Shown here: piece after piece, positions 7,689 to 15,805 of the stretch
Layout: every line of letters begins with the position of its first letter
Position numbering within the stretch: position 1 is the first letter of the stretch
Assembly: GCA_017394835.1 (NCBI GenBank)
Contig: JAFPXD010000062.1
Location: forward strand, 24,072-88,071
Direction of reading: 5' to 3'
Origin: Clostridia bacterium
GTDB lineage: Bacteria > Bacillota > Clostridia > Christensenellales > CAG-138
Length of the DNA stretch: 64,000 nucleotides
Notes under the pieces: model-generated
What the model was told of the DNA's origin: nothing
Database searches by the model: none
Seen by the model: only the letters and a program-made list of their open reading frames with translations
Made by a program: the position numbers and the translations under genes

Positions 7689-8838
7689 TTTGGATCGTTA
7701 TTTGAATGCTTTGATCCTGTCCTGCCGGACAGCCTTCGGTGATCGGCTGCTGTATGTGGGGCTGCAGGGCAGCCAGCTGCGCGGAGAAGCTCACGAAGGC
7801 AGCGATATTGATGTGATGGTGATCCTGGATCGGTTTTCTGTTCAGGACATGGATCGGTATCGGGAGATCCTGAATAGGATCGGTTTCTATGAGAGCTCCT
7901 GCGGGTTTATCTGCGGCAGAGACGAGCTGCTTCGCTGGAATCCGCTGGAGGTCTGCCAGCTGCGTCATACGACAAAAGACCTTTTTGGCGATTTGACGGA
8001 TTATCTTCCGCTCGCGGCACGGGAGGACGAAGTCAACTATGTCAAGCTCAGTTTGGGGAATCTGTACCATGAGCTCTGCCATCGCTATATCCATGCAGAC
8101 AGAGATAAAAACATCGCGAAGTTCCGCGGCGCCTGCAAAGGAGTGTTTTTCCTGATGCAGAATCTGCACTATCTTGAGACCGGCCATTTTATCCTCACAA
8201 AAAAGGAACTCAAGGCGGCTGTTTCGGCGGAAGACCGGCGGGTGCTGGAGCTTACCGAGCTGCCGGACGGATTTGATTTCGATCAGGCGTTTTCCGTCCT
8301 GTTTGCCTGGTGCCAATCGGCTTTTCTGCGTGTGGAACAACTCGCGAAAAAAGGATCCGCTTTCCCCCGATGGAATACAAGTGAGGCTTTACAGTTTTTA
8401 AAAGCGGATACATCGGATGCCTTGACATTGAACGGAATTTCAAGGCGTGCATTTGACAGCGATGTTCTCTTAGGCGGGCCGTCGGCAGGAGGTCCGCCCG
8501 GGTATGCGTCGGTTTCATTTCATACGGAGATGGCAAGACAAGGGCATCTCTTCAAATTGACAGATGAAGGCCTGATCGTCGGCGGAGCGATTCTGTTTTT
8601 GCAGGGAGACGCGCTGAACGTCGGCAGGATCTTTGTTGCGCCGGAGCATTTCCGTAAGGGTTACGGAGCTTTTATGATGCGGGAAATAGAATCAATGTTT
8701 CCCGAAGTAAAAGAGTTTACCCTGGACACACCCGACTGGAATAGCAGAACAAATTCATTTTATACAAAGCTGGGATATACGGAAATAAAACGGGACAGTA
8801 GTTTGGTATATTATTCAAAGAGAAAAGCGGATGGATAG
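7681..8838 (+). CDS. Nucleotidyltransferase-GNAT fusion protein
   Basis: A 385-residue two-domain protein. Residues about 1-230 form a DNA-polymerase-beta-type nucleotidyltransferase with the motif G-S-Q-L-R-G-E-A-x-x-G-S-D-I-D-V and a helical C-terminal part. Residues about 238-385 are a whole GNAT acetyltransferase (R-A-F-D-S-D-V, G-G-P-P-G-Y, R-K-G-Y-G-A-F-M at the acetyl-CoA loop, F-Y-T-K-L-G-Y). The frame is open throughout, so the fusion appears genuine. Both activities occur in aminoglycoside-modifying enzymes, but no substrate can be assigned. Last gene of the TetR operon. Confidence 0.85.
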   Translation: MFDLDRYLNALILSCRTAFGDRLLYVGLQGSQLRGEAHEGSDIDVMVILDRFSVQDMDRYREILNRIGFYESSCGFICGRDELLRWNPLEVCQLRHTTKDLFGDLTDYLPLAAREDEVNYVKLSLGNLYHELCHRYIHADRDKNIAKFRGACKGVFFLMQNLHYLETGHFILTKKELKAAVSAEDRRVLELTELPDGFDFDQAFSVLFAWCQSAFLRVEQLAKKGSAFPRWNTSEALQFLKADTSDALTLNGISRRAFDSDVLLGGPSAGGPPGYASVSFHTEMARQGHLFKLTDEGLIVGGAILFLQGDALNVGRIFVAPEHFRKGYGAFMMREIESMFPEVKEFTLDTPDWNSRTNSFYTKLGYTEIKRDSSLVYYSKRKADG

Positions 8839-8853
8839 TGAGGTCATGAAATA

Positions 8854-8934
8854 ATGCGTATCTATGTTGATTTTGACGATTGCCTGTGCGAAACGGCAAT
8901 AAGAATTCAAGTTTATCGAGCTCGTTCATTATAG
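8854..8934 (+). pseudogene. N-terminal stub of HAD-type hydrolase
   Basis: ATG 8854 opens a 26-codon frame starting M-R-I-Y-V-D-F-D-D-C-L-C-E-T-A, the nucleophile motif (D-x-D) of HAD phosphatases, then runs into unrelated sequence and stops. The rest of the gene is absent, so this is a deletion scar next to the following metalloprotease gene. Confidence 0.6.
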
Positions 8935-8965
8935 AATTAAAACGATCTGCTGAGGAGACCAGACA

Positions 8966-9961
8966 ATGAAGATAAAGTTCAATACAGAAACATTGCAGCC
9001 AATGTCGCAGTGGTTGATAAATAGAAAAAGCCATGGATACGGCGATGAAAAGGAACTGAGGGCTATTTTAAGCCTTCCGGATTATAAAGTGGAATTTGAC
9101 AGATATTCCGATCCGTCCCTTCCCGTCTGCGGTATCAGTTTTGAAGAAGCGGTGGACTTCTTTATGAATTTTGATAAAAAGGACTTTGAAAACCCCCGGC
9201 TGCATTATAAAAAAGATTCTTTTACGGCATTTTATAACGAAATCGAGCAGCGGATGAAAATGATAGGCAGATTTACCGCACTCGACGCAGAAGATCTCAA
9301 GCTAATGGAAACGCTTCTGCAAAACGGTCTGCCCGATCGTATGACCGACGAGGTGCAGGAGTTAAACATAATCCTGATAATATCGATCGGCAATTCAATG
9401 GGATGGCCGTACGGTCATTTCATCGATTACGACGCGGCTAATCTCGATCTGTTTGAAAGCAAGGACGATTTTCTGCATCTTACCGCGCACGAAATACACC
9501 ATTTGCTTGCGGGGCAAATCCTGTTTCCCGACGGTATTACGCCTCAGGATCTGTTTTTACAGAATTTCGCATACGAAGGTCTTGCCGTACATTACTGCAA
9601 CAATCTGGCCACAGTAAACAAAACGGCAAAATACGCGGGACCTGCTTATATGATGGATAAAGACGACATGGCTTTTTATGGATCCCACTTTGATGAAATA
9701 TTCAACATGATCCGGGAAGATCATAAAGCCTGCGCTGCAAAAACTTTTGACGAGGTAAAAGACATCGTATCAAAATACGAGCAGTTTGAGTTTATGGGAA
9801 AAGGTATAAGGCAGTATCCAACCTATTATTTCGGCTGTTATATGTGGGGCTTAGTCGACCTGTACTATGGAAAAGAAGAATTATACAGATCCTTGAGCAG
9901 TCCGGGGAGGTTCGTGGAACTATATAACGCTATAGCGGACAAGAAATATTCGTTTTATTAG
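8966..9961 (+). CDS. Putative zinc metalloprotease (HExxH, gluzincin type)
   Basis: A 331-residue protein without signal peptide or membrane segment. H175-E-I-H-H179 is a zinc-binding HExxH motif and Y-E204-G-L-A-V supplies a likely third ligand 25 residues later, the gluzincin arrangement. It resembles DUF2268/DUF5700-like predicted proteases of Bacillota, with no known substrate. ATG 8966 follows GAGGAG. It stands alone between two truncated genes and seems to have arrived with them. Confidence 0.75.
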   Translation: MKIKFNTETLQPMSQWLINRKSHGYGDEKELRAILSLPDYKVEFDRYSDPSLPVCGISFEEAVDFFMNFDKKDFENPRLHYKKDSFTAFYNEIEQRMKMIGRFTALDAEDLKLMETLLQNGLPDRMTDEVQELNIILIISIGNSMGWPYGHFIDYDAANLDLFESKDDFLHLTAHEIHHLLAGQILFPDGITPQDLFLQNFAYEGLAVHYCNNLATVNKTAKYAGPAYMMDKDDMAFYGSHFDEIFNMIREDHKACAAKTFDEVKDIVSKYEQFEFMGKGIRQYPTYYFGCYMWGLVDLYYGKEELYRSLSSPGRFVELYNAIADKKYSFY

Positions 9962-10001
9962 TTTAGCAAATAGTAAAGAAAAGGATTTCAACAGTAACCC
10001 A

Positions 10002-10151
10002 ATGAAACATAAATCCCATCTTCGATCATTCGGCGCAGAGTATATAGAGCTTGTTCCCGCTAAACCGGCTGTACGGTTTTATATCCGCATTGGGTTTGAA
10101 TTCTCCCGTACGTCTTCAGACGGAGAACGAGTTTTTCGCAAGGCGTTGTAA
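10002..10151 (+). pseudogene. C-terminal fragment of a GNAT acetyltransferase
   Basis: A 49-codon open frame reads Y-I-E-L-V-P-A-K-P-A-V-R-F-Y-I-R-I-G-F-E-F, the last strand and helix of a GNAT fold, and stops at 10151. The acetyl-CoA-binding loop and everything before it are missing. It marks a second recombination edge beside the metalloprotease gene. Confidence 0.6.
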
Positions 10152-10170
10152 TGAACATGCAATCATTCCA

Positions 10171-10200
10171 TTGACAGTTTTTATCCGCACAGTATATAAT
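10171..10200 (+). promoter_or_regulatory. Promoter of pyrophosphatase-like gene
   Basis: -35 TTGACA at 10171-10176 and -10 TATAAT at 10195-10200 with an 18-base spacer, about 99 bases before the GTG start. The leader between shows no clear structure. Confidence 0.7.
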
Positions 10201-10298
10201 GCTTTGTGATAAGAGCCGAAGGCGCGCAGGGCGGATACGAGACCCGCGTGCGCGAAAAAGAAGGACGATACCAAACAGCCGGAAGGAGAGGCGACAAC

Positions 10299-10646
10299 GT
10301 GGACGGGATAAACGAGGATTTTTGGAACGCGATGGATGAATTGGTGAACAGTTCGGAGATAGTGATCGACAGGCCTAAGGGAACCGCGCACCCCAGGTAT
10401 CCCGATTTCATCTATAAGGTGGATTACGGATACCTGAAAAACACGTCGTCCATGGACGGCGGCGGGATCGACGTATGGGTCGGGAGCGGCGAAAAAAGGG
10501 TCGACGCCGTAATGTGCATAGTCGACCTCGTCAAAAAGGATTCGGAGATCAAAATACTGATTGGATGCACCGAAGAGGAAAAGGCGATCGTTTACGAAAC
10601 GCACAACGAGACGCCGTTCATGAAGGGCATTTTAATAAGCAGGTAA
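10299..10646 (+). CDS. Small inorganic pyrophosphatase-like protein
   Basis: A 115-residue protein matching the core of soluble family I pyrophosphatases: R-P-K-G-T-x-H-P-R-Y-P near residues 22-32 and D-Y-G-Y-L-K-N-T-S-S-M-D-G-G-G-I-D-V-W-V. Classical enzymes are about 170 residues and carry D-G-D-P-x-D; here the middle metal-binding Asp is Gly, while the flanking Asp residues remain. It belongs to a short subfamily whose activity is uncertain. GTG 10299 follows GGAAGGAG; the open frame upstream lacks a start signal. Confidence 0.75.
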   Translation: MDGINEDFWNAMDELVNSSEIVIDRPKGTAHPRYPDFIYKVDYGYLKNTSSMDGGGIDVWVGSGEKRVDAVMCIVDLVKKDSEIKILIGCTEEEKAIVYETHNETPFMKGILISR

Positions 10647-10679
10647 GCTCCCGTTTGCCGGGATGTGCTAAATACAAAT

Positions 10680-10716
10680 AAACCTCTTTTGTCTGCCGGG
10701 GCAAGGGAGGTTTTTT
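10680..10716 (+). terminator. Intrinsic terminator
   Basis: AAACCTC (10680-10686) pairs with GAGGTTT (10707-10713), enclosing an imperfect inner stem and followed by a T run, 33 bases after the pyrophosphatase-like gene. Confidence 0.7.
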
Positions 10717-10718
10717 CG

Positions 10719-10762
10719 TTGCCTGACACGCTACGCTGTGGTATAATCAGCTCGACAAATCG
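10719..10762 (+). promoter_or_regulatory. Promoter module B with CTCGACAAATCG box
   Basis: -35 TTGCCT (10719-10724), a 17-base spacer ending TGTGG and -10 TATAAT (10742-10747). After three bases comes CTCGACAAATCG (10751-10762), identical to the box at 4527-4538. It drives the CPBP protease gene. Confidence 0.75.
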
Positions 10763-10780
10763 GTATTTGGAGAGCTGTTT

Positions 10781-11662
10781 ATGAAGAATGCAACAACATC
10801 GAAATCGAAAAAAGTTCAATTAAGCAAATTATGGTGGTATCTGCTGCTGGTGATCGCGCTGTCTGCTTTTTGCTATATCACCCTTAACGTATGGCTGCAG
10901 CCGTATTCGATCGAATACAGCGAAACGGGGAAGATGACCGCCGGCTATTTCCTATATGCGGCGATAGGACTGTTATTCTCAACCCCGACGCCCTTTTTGG
11001 CGGTTTTGATGATCTCTCTGTTCATAGAGAAAATCGGCGTCAAGCAATTGTTCCGCAACATTTTCCGCACGGAAAACAAGCTGAAGACCTTCTTGATCAC
11101 AGGCGGGTTTTGTTTGCTTGCTTTTGTTTACGCAATACTGTTCGGGACGCCCAACGGCTCTCCGTGGTATATGTTCCCTCTCGGTTTCCTGATCATGATA
11201 CCGTTTGTCGGTATCGCGGAAGAGACCGGCTGGCGGGGTTTGCTGCAGCCTGAATTGGATAAAAGAATGAAGTATCCGTTTTCGGTCCTTCTTACCGCGG
11301 CCATTTGGTTCGTCTGGCATTTTCCCGTGTTCATAGACCCGACCTCAAATCATTACGGAGACAGCGTGATCGGATTCGGGATCACGATCTTCATCTGGGC
11401 GTTTGCCTTGGCCGCGATCTATAGATCCACTAAAAGCGTGATCGCCTGTGCGCTGTATCATACGTTCATTGACGCGATCGGCGCGGTTTATGATTGGAAC
11501 GCATTATTTGACGGTTTCCCGGGAAGCGTATCGGCAAACGTTTACCGCGGCGTCTGGCTTATAGCGGCTGTTGTCCTATGGATCTATGCGGATAAGAAAG
11601 AGACCGGGCCCGATAATACCGTTTTGGATCAATTGAACGGAAACCTTACGAGGGGAGCATAA
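10781..11662 (+). CDS. CPBP-family intramembrane metalloprotease
   Basis: A 293-residue membrane protein with about eight hydrophobic segments. The CPBP (CAAX protease/bacteriocin-processing) motifs are all present: E147-E148-T-G-W-R152, F-V-W-H180 and Y-H227-T-F-I-D231. Members cleave within the membrane; in bacteria many are linked to bacteriocin maturation, self-immunity or signalling, but the target here is unknown. ATG 10781 has GGAGAG upstream. The lipoprotein gene starts 12 bases later, so the two are probably co-transcribed. Confidence 0.9.
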   Translation: MKNATTSKSKKVQLSKLWWYLLLVIALSAFCYITLNVWLQPYSIEYSETGKMTAGYFLYAAIGLLFSTPTPFLAVLMISLFIEKIGVKQLFRNIFRTENKLKTFLITGGFCLLAFVYAILFGTPNGSPWYMFPLGFLIMIPFVGIAEETGWRGLLQPELDKRMKYPFSVLLTAAIWFVWHFPVFIDPTSNHYGDSVIGFGITIFIWAFALAAIYRSTKSVIACALYHTFIDAIGAVYDWNALFDGFPGSVSANVYRGVWLIAAVVLWIYADKKETGPDNTVLDQLNGNLTRGA

Positions 11663-11674
11663 CGGGGAACTGAA

Positions 11675-13051
11675 ATGAAAAAGATCATCGCTGCAATACT
11701 TATCTCACTGACGCTGATTTCCATGGCGTCGGCCTGCACGCATAGGCCGGCGGACAACGGCGAGGCGGCGAACACCGCGGAAGCAACGCAGATCCCGACC
11801 GCGAAACCGACGGAAGCTTCGACCGAGGCTCCGACGGAAGCTCCCACGCCCGCGCCGACGGAGGATCCCGCGGCGGCAGAAGCAAAGCGCATGGCCGCGG
11901 AGCACGGGCTTGCCGCGGATGACCTCAGGGGCGAATACGCGCTGTTCATCAGGTTCTGCGAAGCCGTGGAGGGCAACGAAGGACTCGATGAATACGGCGA
12001 GTTCGTTTACAGGATATTCCCCGTTATAGCGGACAACGCCGATCTTGTTGACGAAGAGCGTCTTTTTTCGCGTTTGAGCAGGCTCAGCATCACCGTCGAG
12101 GAGCTTGGCGAGGACGGCAACGCGGGAGAATTCGACCCATCAGACGTTTCCATACTGCTTGACAAAAGAACGACGGACAGGGACCATTACAGGGCCCCGT
12201 CCACGCTGTTCCACGAGCTTATGCACTTCCTCGATTATACGTTTGCCGGAGAGATGATTCCCATTTATCTGCTTGACGGGCGGCGCCTGACCCCCGCCGA
12301 CACCGCGGAATTGAGTCCTGAGGATTTCGAGCGAAAGCTGTGCTGCGAGGATACCAGCTTCGTGACGGAGGGCGGCGCGGAGCTTTACACCTGCAAGTAT
12401 TATTCCGGCACGGTGGGCAGCTACCATAAAGACTGCGGTTTTCTGACGGGTCTTGAATACCTGTACGGGGAGGATACCGTCCGCAGGCTGTTCTTCGGCT
12501 GGGATTCGGACGCTATTTTTGCCGAACTGCTTTTGGACGCGGGTTTTTCCGAGGAGGAATACGTTTCCGCCTGTGAAACGCTCAACTGGTTCTCCCGCCC
12601 GTCCGTTTACGACGAGCCCGAGACCTTCTTCGCTCCGGAGGACGTACTCATCCGCCTTTATGAATATAAGCTCGGCGGCGGCTGGAGGGAGGACGCGCGC
12701 TTTATCTACATCCTCAAGTGCCTGGACGGGATAGAGCTTCCCGATTACCTAAGGTCCGAGCACGCGGAGTTTTTGAGCACGGTGCTGTTCACCACGTGGG
12801 GCAAGTACGATCGGTTCGAGAAGGAGCTTCTGGCCTGCGCGCCGGAGGGCACGAGCCTTATGATCAAGCCTCCGGTGCCGTTCTTCCGCGGAGGGGAGCT
12901 TTATATCGGCTCTTACGCGACTATTACGGACGGCGAGACCGGTAAAGACGTTTCGGGAGTGCTGATCTTCGATTTTGATTTCGATCAGAATAAACCGTTG
13001 AGCTGCGAGTTTACGAATACCGAAGAGGTGTTTGAACGGTATTTCGGGTAG
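11675..13051 (+). CDS. Lipoprotein, putative zinc metalloprotease
   Basis: A 458-residue exported lipoprotein. A signal peptide ends in the lipobox S-M-A-S-A-C21; a low-complexity Pro/Thr/Glu linker (about 33-65) follows, then a globular domain with H180-E-L-M-H184 and T-E232-G-G-A-E, a gluzincin-like zinc site. The C-terminal 150 residues show no family I know. It should sit on the outer face of the membrane, tethered by lipid. The tight gap to the CPBP gene suggests the two proteases work together or one controls the other. Confidence 0.8.
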   Translation: MKKIIAAILISLTLISMASACTHRPADNGEAANTAEATQIPTAKPTEASTEAPTEAPTPAPTEDPAAAEAKRMAAEHGLAADDLRGEYALFIRFCEAVEGNEGLDEYGEFVYRIFPVIADNADLVDEERLFSRLSRLSITVEELGEDGNAGEFDPSDVSILLDKRTTDRDHYRAPSTLFHELMHFLDYTFAGEMIPIYLLDGRRLTPADTAELSPEDFERKLCCEDTSFVTEGGAELYTCKYYSGTVGSYHKDCGFLTGLEYLYGEDTVRRLFFGWDSDAIFAELLLDAGFSEEEYVSACETLNWFSRPSVYDEPETFFAPEDVLIRLYEYKLGGGWREDARFIYILKCLDGIELPDYLRSEHAEFLSTVLFTTWGKYDRFEKELLACAPEGTSLMIKPPVPFFRGGELYIGSYATITDGETGKDVSGVLIFDFDFDQNKPLSCEFTNTEEVFERYFG

Positions 13052-13099
13052 GTCATACGGATATGCTCGCCGCTTCATTTCGTTTGGTGCGAAAACAGC

Positions 13100-14146
13100 T
13101 TGAAGTGCATACTGGTCTTTCTCGGACTGTATGCTTTCGGCATACTCCTCTATCTCGGAAGCAGGGGCAATACCCGTGACGGCGAGGAGCACGGCTCGGC
13201 CAAATGGGGCACTCCGCAGGAGCTCAACAAGGAGCTGAAGCAGAAAACGAACTTCCCGCTCTCGAAGGAGATACGCTTGGGGATGGACACGCATAAGCAC
13301 AGGCGAAACCTTAACGTGTTCGTTCTCGGCGGCTCCGGTGCGGGCAAAACGAGGTTCGTTGCTTTGCCGAACATTTTGGAAGCAAACTGCAGCTACGTTA
13401 TTACCGACCCGAAGGGAGAGATACTCGCCAACACCGGCTACTTCCTCAAGGAACACGGTTACGACGTTCATGTGTTCAACCTTGTCGATTTCAATGCCTC
13501 GGATGGGTATAACCCATTTAGGTATCTGCGGGATGACAAGGACGTGCTGAAGCTCATAACCAACCTCATTCGGAACACCACGCCGAAGACCGCGGGCAAC
13601 TCCGATCCCTTCTGGGAGAAGGCGGAAACGGCTTTGCTGGAAGCACTGATGTTCTATCTTATGTACGAGGCCCCTCCCGAGGAGCAGAACTTCGGTATGA
13701 TAATGAAGATGATCTCCTACGCCGACGTCCGCGAGGAGGATTCCGCTCATATCTCACCGTTGGATCTCTTATTCCAACAGCTGAGTTATCAGAGCCCCGG
13801 ACATATCGCGGCAAAGCAGTACGCGGTGTATAAGCAGGCAGCAGGCAAAACGGCAAAGAGCATAAACATATCGCTCGCCGTAAGGCTCGCCGCTTTCAAC
13901 ATGAAGCAGCTGCAGAGGATCACCAATACCGATAATATGGACTTCGGCAGTCTGGGAGAAAAGAAGACCGCTATCTTCGCGGTCATTCCCGATAACGATA
14001 CCTCTCTCTCATACCTTGTCGGTATGCTCTATACGCAGATCATACAGGAGCTCTACTACATTGCCGACCACAAGTATCAAGACGCGCTGCCCGTGCACGT
14101 CCGTTTTGTCCTCGACGAGTTTGCGAATGTGAACCCCTTATTTTGA
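13100..14146 (+). pseudogene. Truncated VirD4/TraG conjugative coupling protein
   Basis: 348 codons of a type IV coupling ATPase, which brings DNA to a conjugation channel. It begins inside the N-terminal membrane region (...L-Y-A-F-G-I-L-L-Y-L-G), continues through H-G-S-A-K-W-G and Walker A (G-G-S-G-A-G-K-T), and stops just after Walker B (V-L-D-E-F-A-N-V). The remaining ~200 residues are missing and the frame ends in N-P-L-F-stop. Not functional; it is the remnant of an integrative conjugative element, cut by later insertion of the AT-rich region downstream. Confidence 0.88.
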
Positions 14147-14262
14147 TAATTACATTGTGATGTGGTTATAATATGGAGACTGAATCAAAAATATCTGAAG
14201 GAAGGAAGCAAGAATGCAGAATGTCTCAATCATTCTATAGCAAAGCAGGATAGCGTGGTATT

Positions 14263-14865
14263 CTATACACCCGAATCATTCCCCTGCAGAATCTTTCCAA
14301 TCTCATATTTTAACACGAATATCCCGCATTCCTTGGCAATATCATTTGCATATTCAAACCTTCGGATTGCACCAACTAAATAGGTTAGGTAATGATCTAA
14401 TTCGTTGTAATAATAATGCGTTAGTTTTCCGCTCACGCTGTCCCGGAAAATCCATTCCGATGCTTTTCCTTCCTCGCTCATGAATTCGATTGCTTCTTCA
14501 TTCTCATAATCCCATCCATCAACCGCGTATCCCCGATTTGGGCACTTTATTTCGCAATCAAATTCCCAGGTTTTTGGGAAGGTACACTGAAACTGCAACG
14601 TTTGCTTCAGCAATTCCGTTCGGCTTTCATAAAAACGCTCCAAATTACTGAAATTAGGCAGTTCAACTGGAGCAAGGCCCTTTTGCCGCATTGCTGCCCT
14701 AATTGGCAACATAAGGGCAATTGACAACGAATCTCCACCAAACTCATTGTATTCCCCTTTACCAGCGCTTTCTCGAACATGTTGATATAACTCATTTATC
14801 TCTTCTAGGAACTGACGGCCAAAAACTGCTATAATAACATTTTCAAACTGTTCATGTGCTTTCAT
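14263..14865 (-). CDS. Hypothetical protein, AT-rich orphan
   Basis: A 200-residue soluble protein I do not recognise. It has an acidic first half with E-Q-F-E-N and E-E-I-N-E-L-Y-Q-H helices and two cysteines in F-D-C-E-I-K-C-P. ATG 14865 follows GGGCGAGG; ATGs 12 and 63 bases upstream are alternatives. Its base composition is clearly lower in GC than all neighbours, and its left edge coincides with the break in TraG, so it is a recent acquisition. Confidence 0.6.
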   Translation of the reverse strand: MKAHEQFENVIIAVFGRQFLEEINELYQHVRESAGKGEYNEFGGDSLSIALMLPIRAAMRQKGLAPVELPNFSNLERFYESRTELLKQTLQFQCTFPKTWEFDCEIKCPNRGYAVDGWDYENEEAIEFMSEEGKASEWIFRDSVSGKLTHYYYNELDHYLTYLVGAIRRFEYANDIAKECGIFVLKYEIGKILQGNDSGV

Positions 14866-15013
14866 TATCCTCGCCCCCATTGTATAATTCTTACCATTCA
14901 TCTTATCATTAAAAATGAATGTTATCAATCATAATTTGTACGAGTGAGCACACATTTGCAAAGTGGAGCAGAAATAAATACAATGAAGCCGTGAGAATAA
15001 ACGAGGAGCGAAC

Positions 15014-15364
15014 ATGATGTTAGAGTTGACCTATCACTGGGAGGGTGATTACTTGATTCCTGATCTGGAGCCCCCGGAGGCCCCGAAGATCGGCAAGTAC
15101 GGAACCCTGCGCCACAAGTACCTGCGGAACAATCACCGGGGAATCTTCGACGGGATGCTCCTGGAGGGAAGTCTGAACCCCCATCTGGAGCAGATCGACC
15201 GGCAGGCCAACGAGATGATGGAGCGCTTGACGGCGCAAATGGCCCAGGCCGAGGGCGTCACTGAGCAGCTCAAGGCCCAGGATCAAATGGCTTGGGTCGC
15301 AGCTATGAACAGTATCAAGAACCGGGCGGAAGAGATCGTGCTGCACGATCTGATCTTCGCATGA
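15014..15364 (+). CDS. tnpV: TnpV transposon-encoded protein
   Basis: A 116-residue protein matching TnpV of Tn4451-type elements: Y-L-I-P-D-L, I-G-K-Y-G-T-L-R-H-K-Y-L, then a helical A-Q-A-E-G-V-T-E-Q-L-K-A-Q-D-Q-M-x-W-V and N-R-A-E-E-I-V at the end. Function is not established; it rides on transposons with serine recombinases. Here no recombinase accompanies it, so the unit is probably immobile. The start is at ATG 15014 or 15017. Confidence 0.88.
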   Translation: MMLELTYHWEGDYLIPDLEPPEAPKIGKYGTLRHKYLRNNHRGIFDGMLLEGSLNPHLEQIDRQANEMMERLTAQMAQAEGVTEQLKAQDQMAWVAAMNSIKNRAEEIVLHDLIFA

Positions 15365-15657
15365 GCGCCGGGAAGATCAAGCTGGGTGACTATGACCTAC
15401 GGGTCATAGTCACCGGCATGATGAAGTACCGGGATACAACTCCGGCTGAAGTGCTGGAGATCATAGACCCAATGTTGCTTCGGCTGTTCGACACCATCAA
15501 GGCATTGAAGCCCGGCAAAAGCACGAAGTGCCTCTTCAGCCCAGAAGAAAAGCGTCTCGTCCGCTTCTATCTGAACGAATGGCGCAACCAGCTTATCCAG
15601 GAGAACAACCTCGGCGGCATGGATGGTGTTTCCGATGTCATGATCAAATTTATATAA
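15361..15657 (+). CDS. Small TnpV-associated protein
   Basis: A 98-residue protein coupled to tnpV by an ATGA overlap. It is helical, with K-C-L-F-S-P-E-E-K-R-L-V-R-F-Y-L-N-E-W-R-N as its most distinctive block. Unnamed proteins of this kind often accompany tnpV. No catalytic motif is seen. Confidence 0.7.
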   Translation: MSAGKIKLGDYDLRVIVTGMMKYRDTTPAEVLEIIDPMLLRLFDTIKALKPGKSTKCLFSPEEKRLVRFYLNEWRNQLIQENNLGGMDGVSDVMIKFI

Positions 15658-15668
15658 GGATTTCAAAC

Positions 15669-15706
15669 AGAACCGCCCCAATCTCACACGAGACTGGAGC
15701 GGTTCT
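15669..15706 (+). terminator. Terminator-like hairpin of the tnpV pair
   Basis: AGAACCGC...GCGGTTCT forms an extended stem (with further CCA/TGG pairing) 12 bases after the stop. Its U tract is poor. Confidence 0.6.
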
Positions 15707-15805
15707 ATGCGTGATTTCGTTGATCTGTGATGAGAACCTAGCCGATGGATTAAAAAAATAATAACGATACCTTCATTATTCTGCCCTCCGTTTTTTCGTT
15801 TATTG

